DNA of 28,184 nucleotides from JANQJA01 sp040880285. GTDB taxonomy: Bacteria > Pseudomonadota > Gammaproteobacteria > Pseudomonadales > Azotimanducaceae. A program made the position numbers and the translations under genes. Shown here one piece after another: positions 8,337 through 15,342 of the stretch (the first letter of the stretch is position 1; the number at the start of each line of letters is the position of its first letter). Location of the stretch: assembly GCA_040880285.1 (NCBI GenBank), contig JBBDIT010000036.1:1-28184 (forward strand), read 5' to 3'. Below the pieces are notes generated by a model. It was given only the letters and a program-made list of their open reading frames with translations. It did no database searches and was not told the DNA's origin.

Positions 8337-9992
8337 ATGAGCAACACCGATCACAACGTATATAACTGGAACTATGGCGATATCCTGGATGGCGTGGCGA
8401 CCGTGGTGCCGTCATCACGACCAGCACTGGTCTTTGGCGATCGTATGGTCACCTGGCAGGAATTTACTCATCGGACCAACAATCTGGCGGCTAACCTGAT
8501 CAAGGGCGGCGCGGCTGTAGGTGACAAGATTGCGTTTTATATGCGTAATTGCCCGGAATACAGCGAAGGCATTGCGGCGGGGTTCAAGGCAAACCTGACC
8601 CACGTCAATGTGAACTATCGCTATATCGAGGACGAACTCGAATACTTGCTGGATAATGCCGATGCTACCGTGTGTATCTACAAGGCGGAGTTTGCACCCC
8701 AGGTTGCACATATCCGTGACAAGCTACCCCTGGTCAAGCAATGGGTTGAGGTGGCCGATGGCCATCCTGGCCTCGAGGATGTGTTGTCCTATGAAGAATT
8801 GGTTGTAAGCGGCGACGGCTCGCCGGTCGATGTGGACCGTACCACCAACAATATGCTGTTTCTTTACACCGGTGGTACCACTGGTATGCCAAAGGGTGTC
8901 ATGTGGCGTCACTATGACTTGTGGATGGTTATGGGCGGCGGTGGCAATCCGCGTGCCGGCATACCCGCCTGCATGGACCTTGAAGAACACCTGGCACGGC
9001 TGGCGGCGGCACCGGCTGGCCCGGTGAACTTACCATTACCACCACTTATGCACGGTACCGGTCTGTTATCGGCCATTAGCGCCATGACCAATGGCGGCAC
9101 CTGTATTACTTTGCCATCCCGCAGTTTCGAGCCGGAACTTGCGCTTGAGGCCATCGACAAACATCGAGTGACGGCCGTGACGATTGTTGGTGATGCGTTC
9201 GCTCGCCCTATGCTGGAAGTATTGGATGCCCAGCCGGGTAAATATGATATTTCCTCGGTCATGATCATTTCATCGTCCGGCGTGATGTGGACCAAAGACG
9301 TGAAAGCCGGATTGTTGCGACACCATGAAAATATGATGCTGGCCGATGGCTTTTCCTCATCCGAAGCGATCGGGCTTGGATCTTCCATAATGACCAGGGA
9401 TGAAACGGTTGAAGTTGCCAAATTTACACTGGGTCCGTCTTGCAAGGTCTTTACAGAAGACCATCAGGAAGTGGTCCCCGGTTCCGGTGAGCCAGGCATG
9501 GTGGCGGTCACCGGTTTTCTGCCGATGGGTTATTACAAGGATCAGGAAAAGACCGACAAGACGTTTAAAACCATCAATGGCGTGCGCTACTCGATACCCG
9601 GCGACTGGGTGACGGTAGAAGCTGACGGCAGCCTGACACTCCTGGGGCGTGGCAGTAACTGTATTAATACCGCCGGCGAGAAGGTATATCCCGAAGAAGT
9701 GGAAGAAGCGTTAAAAAACCATGAAAGTGTGGTGGACTGCCTGGTGGTAGGAGTCAAGGACGACAAGTGGGGACAATCCATTACCGCTGTCGTACAACTG
9801 CATCCTGGTTATGAACTGGAAGAAAATGAACTGAAGGATTTTGCGAAGAAGCAGTTGGCGGCCTACAAGGCGCCCAAACGCATACTGGCGATGGAAAACC
9901 TGGAGCGCGCTCCCAACGGCAAGGCCAACTATAAACTCATCAAGGAGTTCGCTGAGTCGTCACTGGGGTTGACTGACCAAGCTGTCTTGTAA
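8337..9992 (+). CDS. Acyl-CoA synthetase, FadD19-like (AMP-forming)
   Basis: This is a 551-residue adenylate-forming ligase. The nucleotide-binding motif LYTGGTTGMPKGVMW is at 176-190. Then come LPLPPLMHGTG, the central DGFSSSEAIG, the hinge GDWVTVEADGSL, LGRGSNCINTAGEKVYPEEVEE, and the C-terminal lysine in APNGK (K529). The TGGTTGMPKGVMWRH form with NCINTAGEKVYPEEVE is typical of actinobacterial FadD19-like and related proteobacterial ligases, some of which act on steroid side chains. A steroid or branched acid substrate is therefore possible but is inference. AGGAG lies 11 bp before the ATG. The 3' end overlaps the oppositely oriented DUF3365-type gene by 53 bp. Confidence 0.92.
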   Translation: MSNTDHNVYNWNYGDILDGVATVVPSSRPALVFGDRMVTWQEFTHRTNNLAANLIKGGAAVGDKIAFYMRNCPEYSEGIAAGFKANLTHVNVNYRYIEDELEYLLDNADATVCIYKAEFAPQVAHIRDKLPLVKQWVEVADGHPGLEDVLSYEELVVSGDGSPVDVDRTTNNMLFLYTGGTTGMPKGVMWRHYDLWMVMGGGGNPRAGIPACMDLEEHLARLAAAPAGPVNLPLPPLMHGTGLLSAISAMTNGGTCITLPSRSFEPELALEAIDKHRVTAVTIVGDAFARPMLEVLDAQPGKYDISSVMIISSSGVMWTKDVKAGLLRHHENMMLADGFSSSEAIGLGSSIMTRDETVEVAKFTLGPSCKVFTEDHQEVVPGSGEPGMVAVTGFLPMGYYKDQEKTDKTFKTINGVRYSIPGDWVTVEADGSLTLLGRGSNCINTAGEKVYPEEVEEALKNHESVVDCLVVGVKDDKWGQSITAVVQLHPGYELEENELKDFAKKQLAAYKAPKRILAMENLERAPNGKANYKLIKEFAESSLGLTDQAVL

Positions 9993-10578
9993 GGTAAAAG
10001 CCCCCGCGGATCTCACCTTCGACATAACCCCGGGCCTGGTCATTCGGGTAGCGGGCATCAATGGCCGCCTGGACGGCCGGGTCAATGGACTTGCCATGGC
10101 AAGTGAGACAGAGCGGCCCGGTCGGCTGCGCTTTCATAAAGCGAAATTCATCTCCCACAATTTCACTGGCAACCAGCACTTGTGGCGATTCTCCTTGAGC
10201 GGTTCGTGTGTCGAAGTTTGTGAGGACCTCTTTTGCCCAGTCGTCCGGCCTCGCTGTGCCGGTGTTTCGAGGTTTCAGGCTGACGCGTTTGACGTTCCAG
10301 CCGAACTGGGCGGACAGGTCCCGGGCAATTCCTGGCGCAGTCTCGGCACAGACATCAATCGCGTGAACCGGCCCGCCTTCTGCAATGGCCGAGATCAGGG
10401 CAGGTTTTAAACGCCCGGCAAACTGTTGGACGATGGCTTGCGCTTGCGGCTCCAGGGCTTGCCGGGAAATTTGTAGTGCCCCTGAAGTTGGTGGCGCGCG
10501 GCTACCGACTCTGTTATCGGTGCAGGCAACCAGTGTCATGCAAAAGGAGAATATCAATAACCGGAATCGATCCTGCAT
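9940..10578 (-). CDS. DUF3365-type heme-binding lipoprotein
   Basis: This is a 212-residue exported protein. The first 19 residues form a lipoprotein signal with lipobox LVAC (Cys19). A conserved AIDVCAE segment sits at 73-79, and one c-type heme motif CLTCH at 157-161 is followed by GYVEGEIRGGFYL. This matches the DUF3365 (Tll0287-like) family of periplasmic heme domains, thought to be redox or gas sensors or cytochromes. AAGGTAG precedes the ATG. The 3' end lies inside the end of the acyl-CoA synthetase on the other strand. The gene diverges from selC with only 76 bp between them. Its electron-transfer partner is not evident in the window. Confidence 0.85.
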   Translation of the reverse strand: MQDRFRLLIFSFCMTLVACTDNRVGSRAPPTSGALQISRQALEPQAQAIVQQFAGRLKPALISAIAEGGPVHAIDVCAETAPGIARDLSAQFGWNVKRVSLKPRNTGTARPDDWAKEVLTNFDTRTAQGESPQVLVASEIVGDEFRFMKAQPTGPLCLTCHGKSIDPAVQAAIDARYPNDQARGYVEGEIRGGFYLTRQLGQSTPVTTQRTP

Positions 10579-10617
10579 GGAATGTCTACCTTTTGTCGCC
10601 CGGAGCGCAATTCACTA

Positions 10618-10647
10618 TTCGCAATTGTAATGGCAGGTCATTAGTAT
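10618..10647 (+). promoter_or_regulatory. Possible selC promoter
   Basis: A -35-like TTCGCA (10618-10623) is followed after 18 bp by TAGTAT (10642-10647). This would start transcription about one base before the mature tRNA 5' end at 10655. Both hexamers match consensus at four of six positions, so the call is tentative. Confidence 0.3.
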
Positions 10648-10654
10648 TCCTAGC

Positions 10655-10748
10655 GGAAGAGCGTCGTCCCCGGTGGGGCGCGCGGCCTTCAAAGCCGTTG
10701 AGCTGCTGTCAAAGCGGCTGGTGGGTTCGACTCCTACCTCTTCCGCCA
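10655..10748 (+). tRNA. selC: tRNA-Sec (anticodon UCA), selC
   Basis: The 94-nt gene closely follows the E. coli selC layout. It has a 5' GGAAGAGC, a long 6-bp D stem (CGTCCC with GGGGCG, loop CGGT), and an anticodon loop CTTCAAA containing TCA. A long variable arm follows (AGCTGCT pairing with AGCGGCT), then the T loop TTCGACT, discriminator G and an encoded CCA. The tRNA decodes UGA as selenocysteine, with SelA and SelB needed elsewhere in the genome. Oddity: the 3' acceptor strand after the T stem is CTCTTCC, only 7 nt, so the acceptor plus T helix reads 7+5=12 bp, not the usual bacterial 8+5=13. One base, a G expected to pair with C8, seems to be missing relative to E. coli. Confidence 0.95.
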
Positions 10749-10806
10749 TCATTCCTGCCAGTTTGATGTGTTAACATCGTACTTCACAGCTGATGAGGAA
10801 CTATCG

Positions 10807-11187
10807 ATGAAGCTGATCAAGACCTTATTTCTAATCCTGTTGGTTGCACCCGTAACGCCGATCCTGGCTGGCGACGCCGAACAGGCGCAGATGGCTCAGA
10901 TCCTGATGAATTTGAATCATTACCCTGGGGGTCAGGAGAAGGCGACACTCGAGGCGCTCGCGAACGATGCGTCCCTGAGCGATTCCGAACGAACCATTGC
11001 GTCGGCCCTGGCCGGGGTCGAGCATTATCCTGCCGCTAGTGATAAAGAGAAACTGATGGCCATTGCCAGGAGCAATGGTGAAGACCAGCAGGTTCGTGAA
11101 CTCGCTCGTATCCTGCATGGACTGGAACACCGGGTAAGCGCCGAGGACAAAACCCTACTCTCGACGATTGTATCCGCCCAGGACTAG
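10807..11187 (+). CDS. Small exported protein with three degenerate ~35-residue helical repeats
   Basis: This is a 126-residue protein with a Sec signal peptide ending near ILA-GD (residue 21). The mature part is made of repeats at about 29-63, 64-98 and 99-126. Each begins with an (I/L)xxxLxxxxH motif: ILMNLNHYP, ALAGVEHYP and ILHGLEHRV. A charged helix containing LEALA, LMAIA or LLSTIV follows. This looks like a small alpha-solenoid, but I do not recognise the family. AGG at 10796-10798 sits 8 bp before the ATG at 10807; the longer frame from 10768 has no support. It starts 58 bp after selC and ends immediately before the next gene, so the three could be co-transcribed. It is probably periplasmic. 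Confidence 0.75.
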   Translation: MKLIKTLFLILLVAPVTPILAGDAEQAQMAQILMNLNHYPGGQEKATLEALANDASLSDSERTIASALAGVEHYPAASDKEKLMAIARSNGEDQQVRELARILHGLEHRVSAEDKTLLSTIVSAQD

Positions 11188-11883
11188 GTGCCGGTGTCGG
11201 GCACCGTAACGGGTTCCAGTGGTCATCCGGTGTTCCATCGCAGATTAAGCCTGGTTCTCAAAGCGGTGCTCGCAATTGAGGCGGCATTTGCCCTGTGGGA
11301 GCAGCAGTGGCTGACTGCGGTAATTACCATCGGCATTATCGGTATCACGTTATTTCCGCTGATTACCGCGCGGGGGTTCCGGGTATTTATTCCTGCAGAA
11401 TTTGAACTGGTGGCGGTCGCATTTATCTTCGCGTCCTTATTCCTCGGTGAAATTTATGGTTATTACACACGCTTTTGGTGGTGGGATATCGCGCTGCATA
11501 CCACATCCGGGTTGTTGTTGGGTGTCATCGGGTTTCTGTTGGTGCATGTCCTTAACGAAACAGAAGACATTGGACTGCATATGAAACCCGGGTTTGTTGC
11601 CTTCTTTGCATTCCTGTTCGCTGTTGGAATCGGCGCATTGTGGGAAATCTTTGAGTTTTGTATGGATCGGCTCCTCGGCCTCAATATGCAAAAGGAGATG
11701 TTGGGCGATCCGTCCGGTTTGACAGATACCATGTGGGACTTGATCGTGGATGCGATTGGGGCGCTGGTTATTGCCATGGTTGGTTATGGCTACCTCAAAA
11801 AAGCAGGGAATCGTTCATTCCTCGAACGTTGGATCCAGTCCTTTATCCAGGCGAATCCGCGACTGTTCAAAGGGCGCTCATAA
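11188..11883 (+). CDS. YjdF/DUF2238-like multi-spanning inner-membrane protein
   Basis: This is a 231-residue hydrophobic protein with about five or six membrane segments. The conserved features are YTRFWWWDIALHTTSG, GALWEIFEFCMD and DTMWDLIVDAIGAL, which resemble the YjdF/DUF2238 family of unknown function. The start is GTG at 11188, abutting the preceding stop at 11185-11187. A second GTG at 11194 has better spacing from AGGA at 11180-11183, so the start is uncertain by two codons. It is translationally linked to the small repeat protein. The function is unknown. Confidence 0.8.
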   Translation: MPVSGTVTGSSGHPVFHRRLSLVLKAVLAIEAAFALWEQQWLTAVITIGIIGITLFPLITARGFRVFIPAEFELVAVAFIFASLFLGEIYGYYTRFWWWDIALHTTSGLLLGVIGFLLVHVLNETEDIGLHMKPGFVAFFAFLFAVGIGALWEIFEFCMDRLLGLNMQKEMLGDPSGLTDTMWDLIVDAIGALVIAMVGYGYLKKAGNRSFLERWIQSFIQANPRLFKGRS

Positions 11884-12066
11884 TATTGTTAATAATCAAC
11901 CAGATATAGTATTTTTGGCTAGCTGGCGTGTGCCGCTATGATCCTTCGGGCGGGCAAGTGCAATGACCAGGGTGGTCCCTACCAATGGCATTTCAACCAA
12001 AGGTTTAGGTATCCCCGAAGCCGGTTTTGGATAGAATATGGAAAAATTATGGATGTGGGAAAGTAT
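11884..12066 (+). promoter_or_regulatory. Leader region of the plus-strand envelope operon
   Basis: This stretch of 183 bp has no convincing gene. The TPR frame is open back to 11938, but that segment does not resemble an export signal. A -10-like TAGAAT is at 12032-12037, without a good -35. TATAGT at 11905-11910 is only 13 bp after TTGTTA at 11886-11891. A promoter must lie here if the operon is independent of the YjdF-like gene, but I cannot place it firmly. Confidence 0.3.
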
Positions 12067-13143
12067 ATGATTAGAGTAGTGATTGTTGGTCTGGCCTTGC
12101 TGATGTCAGCCGGTGTGTTGGCGGACGAGGGAACAGAAGCTCCCCTGGTCAAGGAAGCGACCGCCGCGTTGCAAGCCGGTGACCTTGCGATGGCAAAGCT
12201 GAAATTTGAAGCCGCGCTTGGTTACGACCAGCGCGATGCCGCGGCCTATCACGGCCTTGCGCGTATACATCTGGCGCAAGGCGACCTCGATGCCTGTGAA
12301 GATGCGATCAAGAAGGGGCAGCGGTATGTATCCCGCCGCGATGACCGGCTACGCCTTGACCTCTACGCCGTCTCGATCGGTCTTGCCAATGCCCGGGATG
12401 ACTTCAGGGACGCACGCCGGGATTACCGAAGGGCACTTCGGGTGGGCGGTGACGATGAGCATGCAGAAATTCACCTGGCGATGGCCAGAGCCCATATCAA
12501 AGCAAAAGAATACGATGACGCGCGTGAATTATTAAATCAGGCAATTGGTATCCCGGGAAAATATCGGGATGAGGCTGCGGCCACCCTGGCCAATATGCAG
12601 CTGATCGAGCGTGCCGCTGCGGTTTCTGATTCTGACCTTGTGTATGCTCCCCAGGTAACGCGCGCCCAGGTAGCCAGGTTGCTTTATGACGAGTTGGGCA
12701 TTGTACAGAAGATGGGGGATACGGCACTCTTGGCAAAGACCGCCGTAGGGGAGACGTCTGACCAGGGCCTCACTGACTATGCTGACCATGCTAACCAGGC
12801 GGCCATTGTTGCCGTACACCGAATGGGTGTTCGATCGCTCAATATCAGAAATGGTGCCTTTAAACCCGGGCAGCCAATCAGCCGGCTTGAATTGGCGATT
12901 ATTGTTGAGGACGTGTTGGCAGTAAAACAGGACATCAGTCGAACCCGGTTCATTGGTACAGAATCACCCTATTCGGATTTGTCTTCCAACAGTACCGGAT
13001 TTAATGCCGTTATGACCGCAGTAACGAGAGGATTGATGCAGGTAGACCAGTCCGGGGAGATTCGCCCCAATGATCTGGTCTCGGGGGCGGAAACAATCCT
13101 GGTGTTGCAGAAACTTGATTCAATATTAGATAAGGCAGTTTAA
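12067..13143 (+). CDS. Exported TPR protein with C-terminal SLH-like segments
   Basis: From the ATG at 12067 this is a 358-residue protein with a signal peptide ending near VLA-DE (residue 19). Residues about 25-180 are tetratricopeptide repeats (VKEATAALQAGDLAMAKLKFEAAL, read as helix pairs; DAAAYHGLARIHLAQGD; EIHLAMARAHIKAKEYDDAR). The C-terminal 160 residues resemble degenerate S-layer-homology modules: VTRAQVARLLYDELG, AIVAVHRMGVRSL, FKPGQPISRLELA, YSDLSSNSTGFNAVMTAVTRGLM, and IRPNDLVSGAETILVLQKL. SLH modules usually bind cell-wall or envelope polymers. GGGA precedes the chosen ATG by 6 bp; an ATG at 12049 is an alternative. The next gene starts 2 bp after its stop. It is probably a periplasmic scaffold. 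Confidence 0.8.
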   Translation: MIRVVIVGLALLMSAGVLADEGTEAPLVKEATAALQAGDLAMAKLKFEAALGYDQRDAAAYHGLARIHLAQGDLDACEDAIKKGQRYVSRRDDRLRLDLYAVSIGLANARDDFRDARRDYRRALRVGGDDEHAEIHLAMARAHIKAKEYDDARELLNQAIGIPGKYRDEAAATLANMQLIERAAAVSDSDLVYAPQVTRAQVARLLYDELGIVQKMGDTALLAKTAVGETSDQGLTDYADHANQAAIVAVHRMGVRSLNIRNGAFKPGQPISRLELAIIVEDVLAVKQDISRTRFIGTESPYSDLSSNSTGFNAVMTAVTRGLMQVDQSGEIRPNDLVSGAETILVLQKLDSILDKAV

Positions 13144-13145
13144 TC

Positions 13146-14063
13146 ATGATTAAAATAATAATCCCATTGGTACTACTTGCGAGTGTTTCTACCGTAAGCC
13201 TCGCCGCTGATCTTGCGCAAGGCGTTCTGACTGCCACCGGATTCGGTATTGCGGATGGTTCGAAATTTCCACGCCCCCAGGCGCGACTTATGTCCAAACG
13301 CGCGGCGACCGTCGATGCCCAGCGTAACCTGATGGAAACGATTGAAGGTGTTCGCGTCACTGCTGGCACTACCGTTGAAAACATGGTGGTTACCAGCGAT
13401 AAGGTAGGCACCAGGGTTCAGGGGATGCTACAGGGTGCGTTTATCGTCAATGAAAACACCTACGAGGATGCTGGCAGTTGGGTCACAGAGATGGAACTGG
13501 GTGTCTGCGTAAACAAGTCTGCACTCGAGTGTCAACAAAAACCGAGTCTGACCGATATCATACGTGAAGAGATGGCGGCTACACCTCCCGTCAAAGTGTT
13601 CGACCCAACCAATGAAATGATTGGTGCTTCATTGACCGCCGATGAAGAAGCTGTTGGAGAGGTTGCTACAGTAAGCGGCGGGTCAACCGAGGCGCCGGCC
13701 ACAAGCGTGTCCGCTGAATCGCCAGCAGAGCCGGCCACAGGGCTCATTGTGGATGTCAGCGGGCAGGACTTCTCACCGATGCTGGATGTGCGTATAGAAA
13801 CGGCTGACGGAGCGGAGCTCTATGGTCCGGCGCTGGTACAACTGGAAGACGGAACCGATTGGTTGAACTGGGCGCGCTCCGTCGATGCTGCAAAGCAGAT
13901 GAGCCAGGTCGTTGGTGACAATCCGCTGGTAGTCGCCGCAAGCGGGCTGTCTGACAGTGACCATATCGTCGTTTCCAATGACCAGGCCATCGCTATATTC
14001 AACAGCAATACCAGTGGTTCAAACTTTCTGAAGAAAGGGAAGGTCATCTTTGTTGTTAAATAA
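13146..14063 (+). CDS. LPP20-type exported protein (paralog A)
   Basis: This 305-residue protein has a Sec signal (cleavage near SLA-AD, residue 20) and no lipobox. The N-terminal half carries the LPP20/FlgP-like signature RAATVDAQRNLMETIEGVRV, then VENMVV and VQGMLQGAFI. A low-complexity Ala/Ser/Glu/Thr linker at about 170-198 follows. The C-terminal module begins GLIVDVSGQDFSPML and ends with KGKVIFVV. The same two-module plan recurs in three other proteins of this window. LPP20-related proteins are known in flagellar outer rings (FlgP, FlgT) and as outer-membrane lipoproteins. The role here is unknown, presumably periplasmic or outer-membrane assembly. It sits between the TPR/SLH gene and the transglycosylase gene with 1-2 bp spacing. 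Confidence 0.8.
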   Translation: MIKIIIPLVLLASVSTVSLAADLAQGVLTATGFGIADGSKFPRPQARLMSKRAATVDAQRNLMETIEGVRVTAGTTVENMVVTSDKVGTRVQGMLQGAFIVNENTYEDAGSWVTEMELGVCVNKSALECQQKPSLTDIIREEMAATPPVKVFDPTNEMIGASLTADEEAVGEVATVSGGSTEAPATSVSAESPAEPATGLIVDVSGQDFSPMLDVRIETADGAELYGPALVQLEDGTDWLNWARSVDAAKQMSQVVGDNPLVVAASGLSDSDHIVVSNDQAIAIFNSNTSGSNFLKKGKVIFVVK

Positions 14064-14064
14064 C

Positions 14065-15342
14065 ATGATCAAGCACGCAGCTTTGGTAGTCGTCCTGGCC
14101 AGCGTACCGACAGCGACTTTACTCGTACCACCAGCTGCGAGTGCTGCCGGGTCACGCGATAGCGGGGCCGAATTTGATGCGTTTGAGCAAGCGCTCGAGT
14201 CTGACTACCAGCAACTGGATGCTGCCCTCGAGGCTGATTTCCTGGCGCTGGACAAAGCATTGGAGGCAGGGTTTCAGCGTCTTCACCGTGAGGTCGCTGC
14301 CGCCTGGGGCGAGGGGGAGGTGGAGCTGCCTTCGAAACACAAGTGGGTGGACTATTCTGAGGATATCAACACGCGGCGAGTTATTGACTTTGAGAAGGGT
14401 ACGGTGACACTTGAGCGCCTCGTCGATGAAGGTAGTAGTGAAGCGGACGTTGTGGCATCGCTCAATGCTGCGGCCGAGGCTGTTACTTCCGATACATTGA
14501 GTGACCTGTCGGAGAAGGACCTGGCGCTTAAATACGCCAAGGAACAGCTGGAACGTGATCAGATTGACTTCGATCCTTATGTTGCTGCGAACGGCGGCGC
14601 CGTGGTGGGTTCTCTGGTGAACAATGTTACCAGTGGAGGGCGGCTCGGTAAGACCGTTTCCGAAGCCATGGCAAAGGGGGAGGTGAACGAAGATGGCATC
14701 AGGGCTGGAGTCTCGCAGCTCACGAACGGTAAAAAGAAAGTCGGCGTTGAGATACCTTTTAATTTTGGCTTCCAGAGCACGCTGGCATCGCGATACCGCA
14801 GCACGGTAGTTCGTCAAGCCCGGGCGCACAACGTTAGTCCGAGTCTCCTGTATGCCGTTATGGAAACCGAAAGCAGTTTCAACCCACGCGCACGCTCTCC
14901 GATTCCGGCATTTGGACTAATGCAGCTGGTGCCCAGATCCGGAGGGATGGATGCTTACAACCACGTCTATGGCGAAAAGGTGTTGCTCGACCCCGAGTAC
15001 TTGTATGACCCGGCACGTAATGTTGAACTCGGTGCTGCTTATCTGAACCTGGTTTACACGCGTTACCTACGGCATATCAAAAATCCCCAGAGCAGGCTTT
15101 ATTGTACGATCGCGGCCTACAACACAGGGGCTGGTAATGTTGCCAGAACCTTTGCCGGTACTAACAGTGTGCCTGAGGCGGCAAAGGTCATCAATACGAT
15201 GACGCCAGCGGAAGTCTACGAGTATATGCGTCAGAACCTGCCGTATGAGGAAACTCGTAATTACCTCGAAAAGGTGACCAGGGCGCAAAAGAAATTCAGT
15301 AGTCTTGATCATACGGCGGGAGTCAGTTCAGATGCGATTTAG
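14065..15342 (+). CDS. mltC: MltC-like lytic murein transglycosylase (DUF3393 + SLT)
   Basis: This 425-residue enzyme should cleave peptidoglycan glycan strands, forming 1,6-anhydro ends. The DUF3393-like region (about 90-225) includes KWVDYSEDINTRRVIDFEKG. The SLT domain (about 235-410) contains YAVMETESSFNPRARS, with catalytic Glu269, then AFGLMQLVP, NVELGAAYL and AAYNTGAGN. The signal peptide ends near ASA-AG (residue 28) and has no lipobox cysteine, unlike E. coli MltC. The protein may therefore be soluble in the periplasm. Residues 36-79 consist of four 11-residue coiled-coil-like repeats. The ATG at 14065 follows the previous stop by 1 bp, and the last 11 bp overlap the next gene. Confidence 0.88.
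   Translation: MIKHAALVVVLASVPTATLLVPPAASAAGSRDSGAEFDAFEQALESDYQQLDAALEADFLALDKALEAGFQRLHREVAAAWGEGEVELPSKHKWVDYSEDINTRRVIDFEKGTVTLERLVDEGSSEADVVASLNAAAEAVTSDTLSDLSEKDLALKYAKEQLERDQIDFDPYVAANGGAVVGSLVNNVTSGGRLGKTVSEAMAKGEVNEDGIRAGVSQLTNGKKKVGVEIPFNFGFQSTLASRYRSTVVRQARAHNVSPSLLYAVMETESSFNPRARSPIPAFGLMQLVPRSGGMDAYNHVYGEKVLLDPEYLYDPARNVELGAAYLNLVYTRYLRHIKNPQSRLYCTIAAYNTGAGNVARTFAGTNSVPEAAKVINTMTPAEVYEYMRQNLPYEETRNYLEKVTRAQKKFSSLDHTAGVSSDAI

Noticed and set aside
11905..11910. TATAGT as the -10 of the TPR/LPP20 operon
   Set aside because: The only -35-like hexamer (TTGTTA at 11886) is 13 bp away, which is too short, so I list the region only as a leader with an unplaced promoter.
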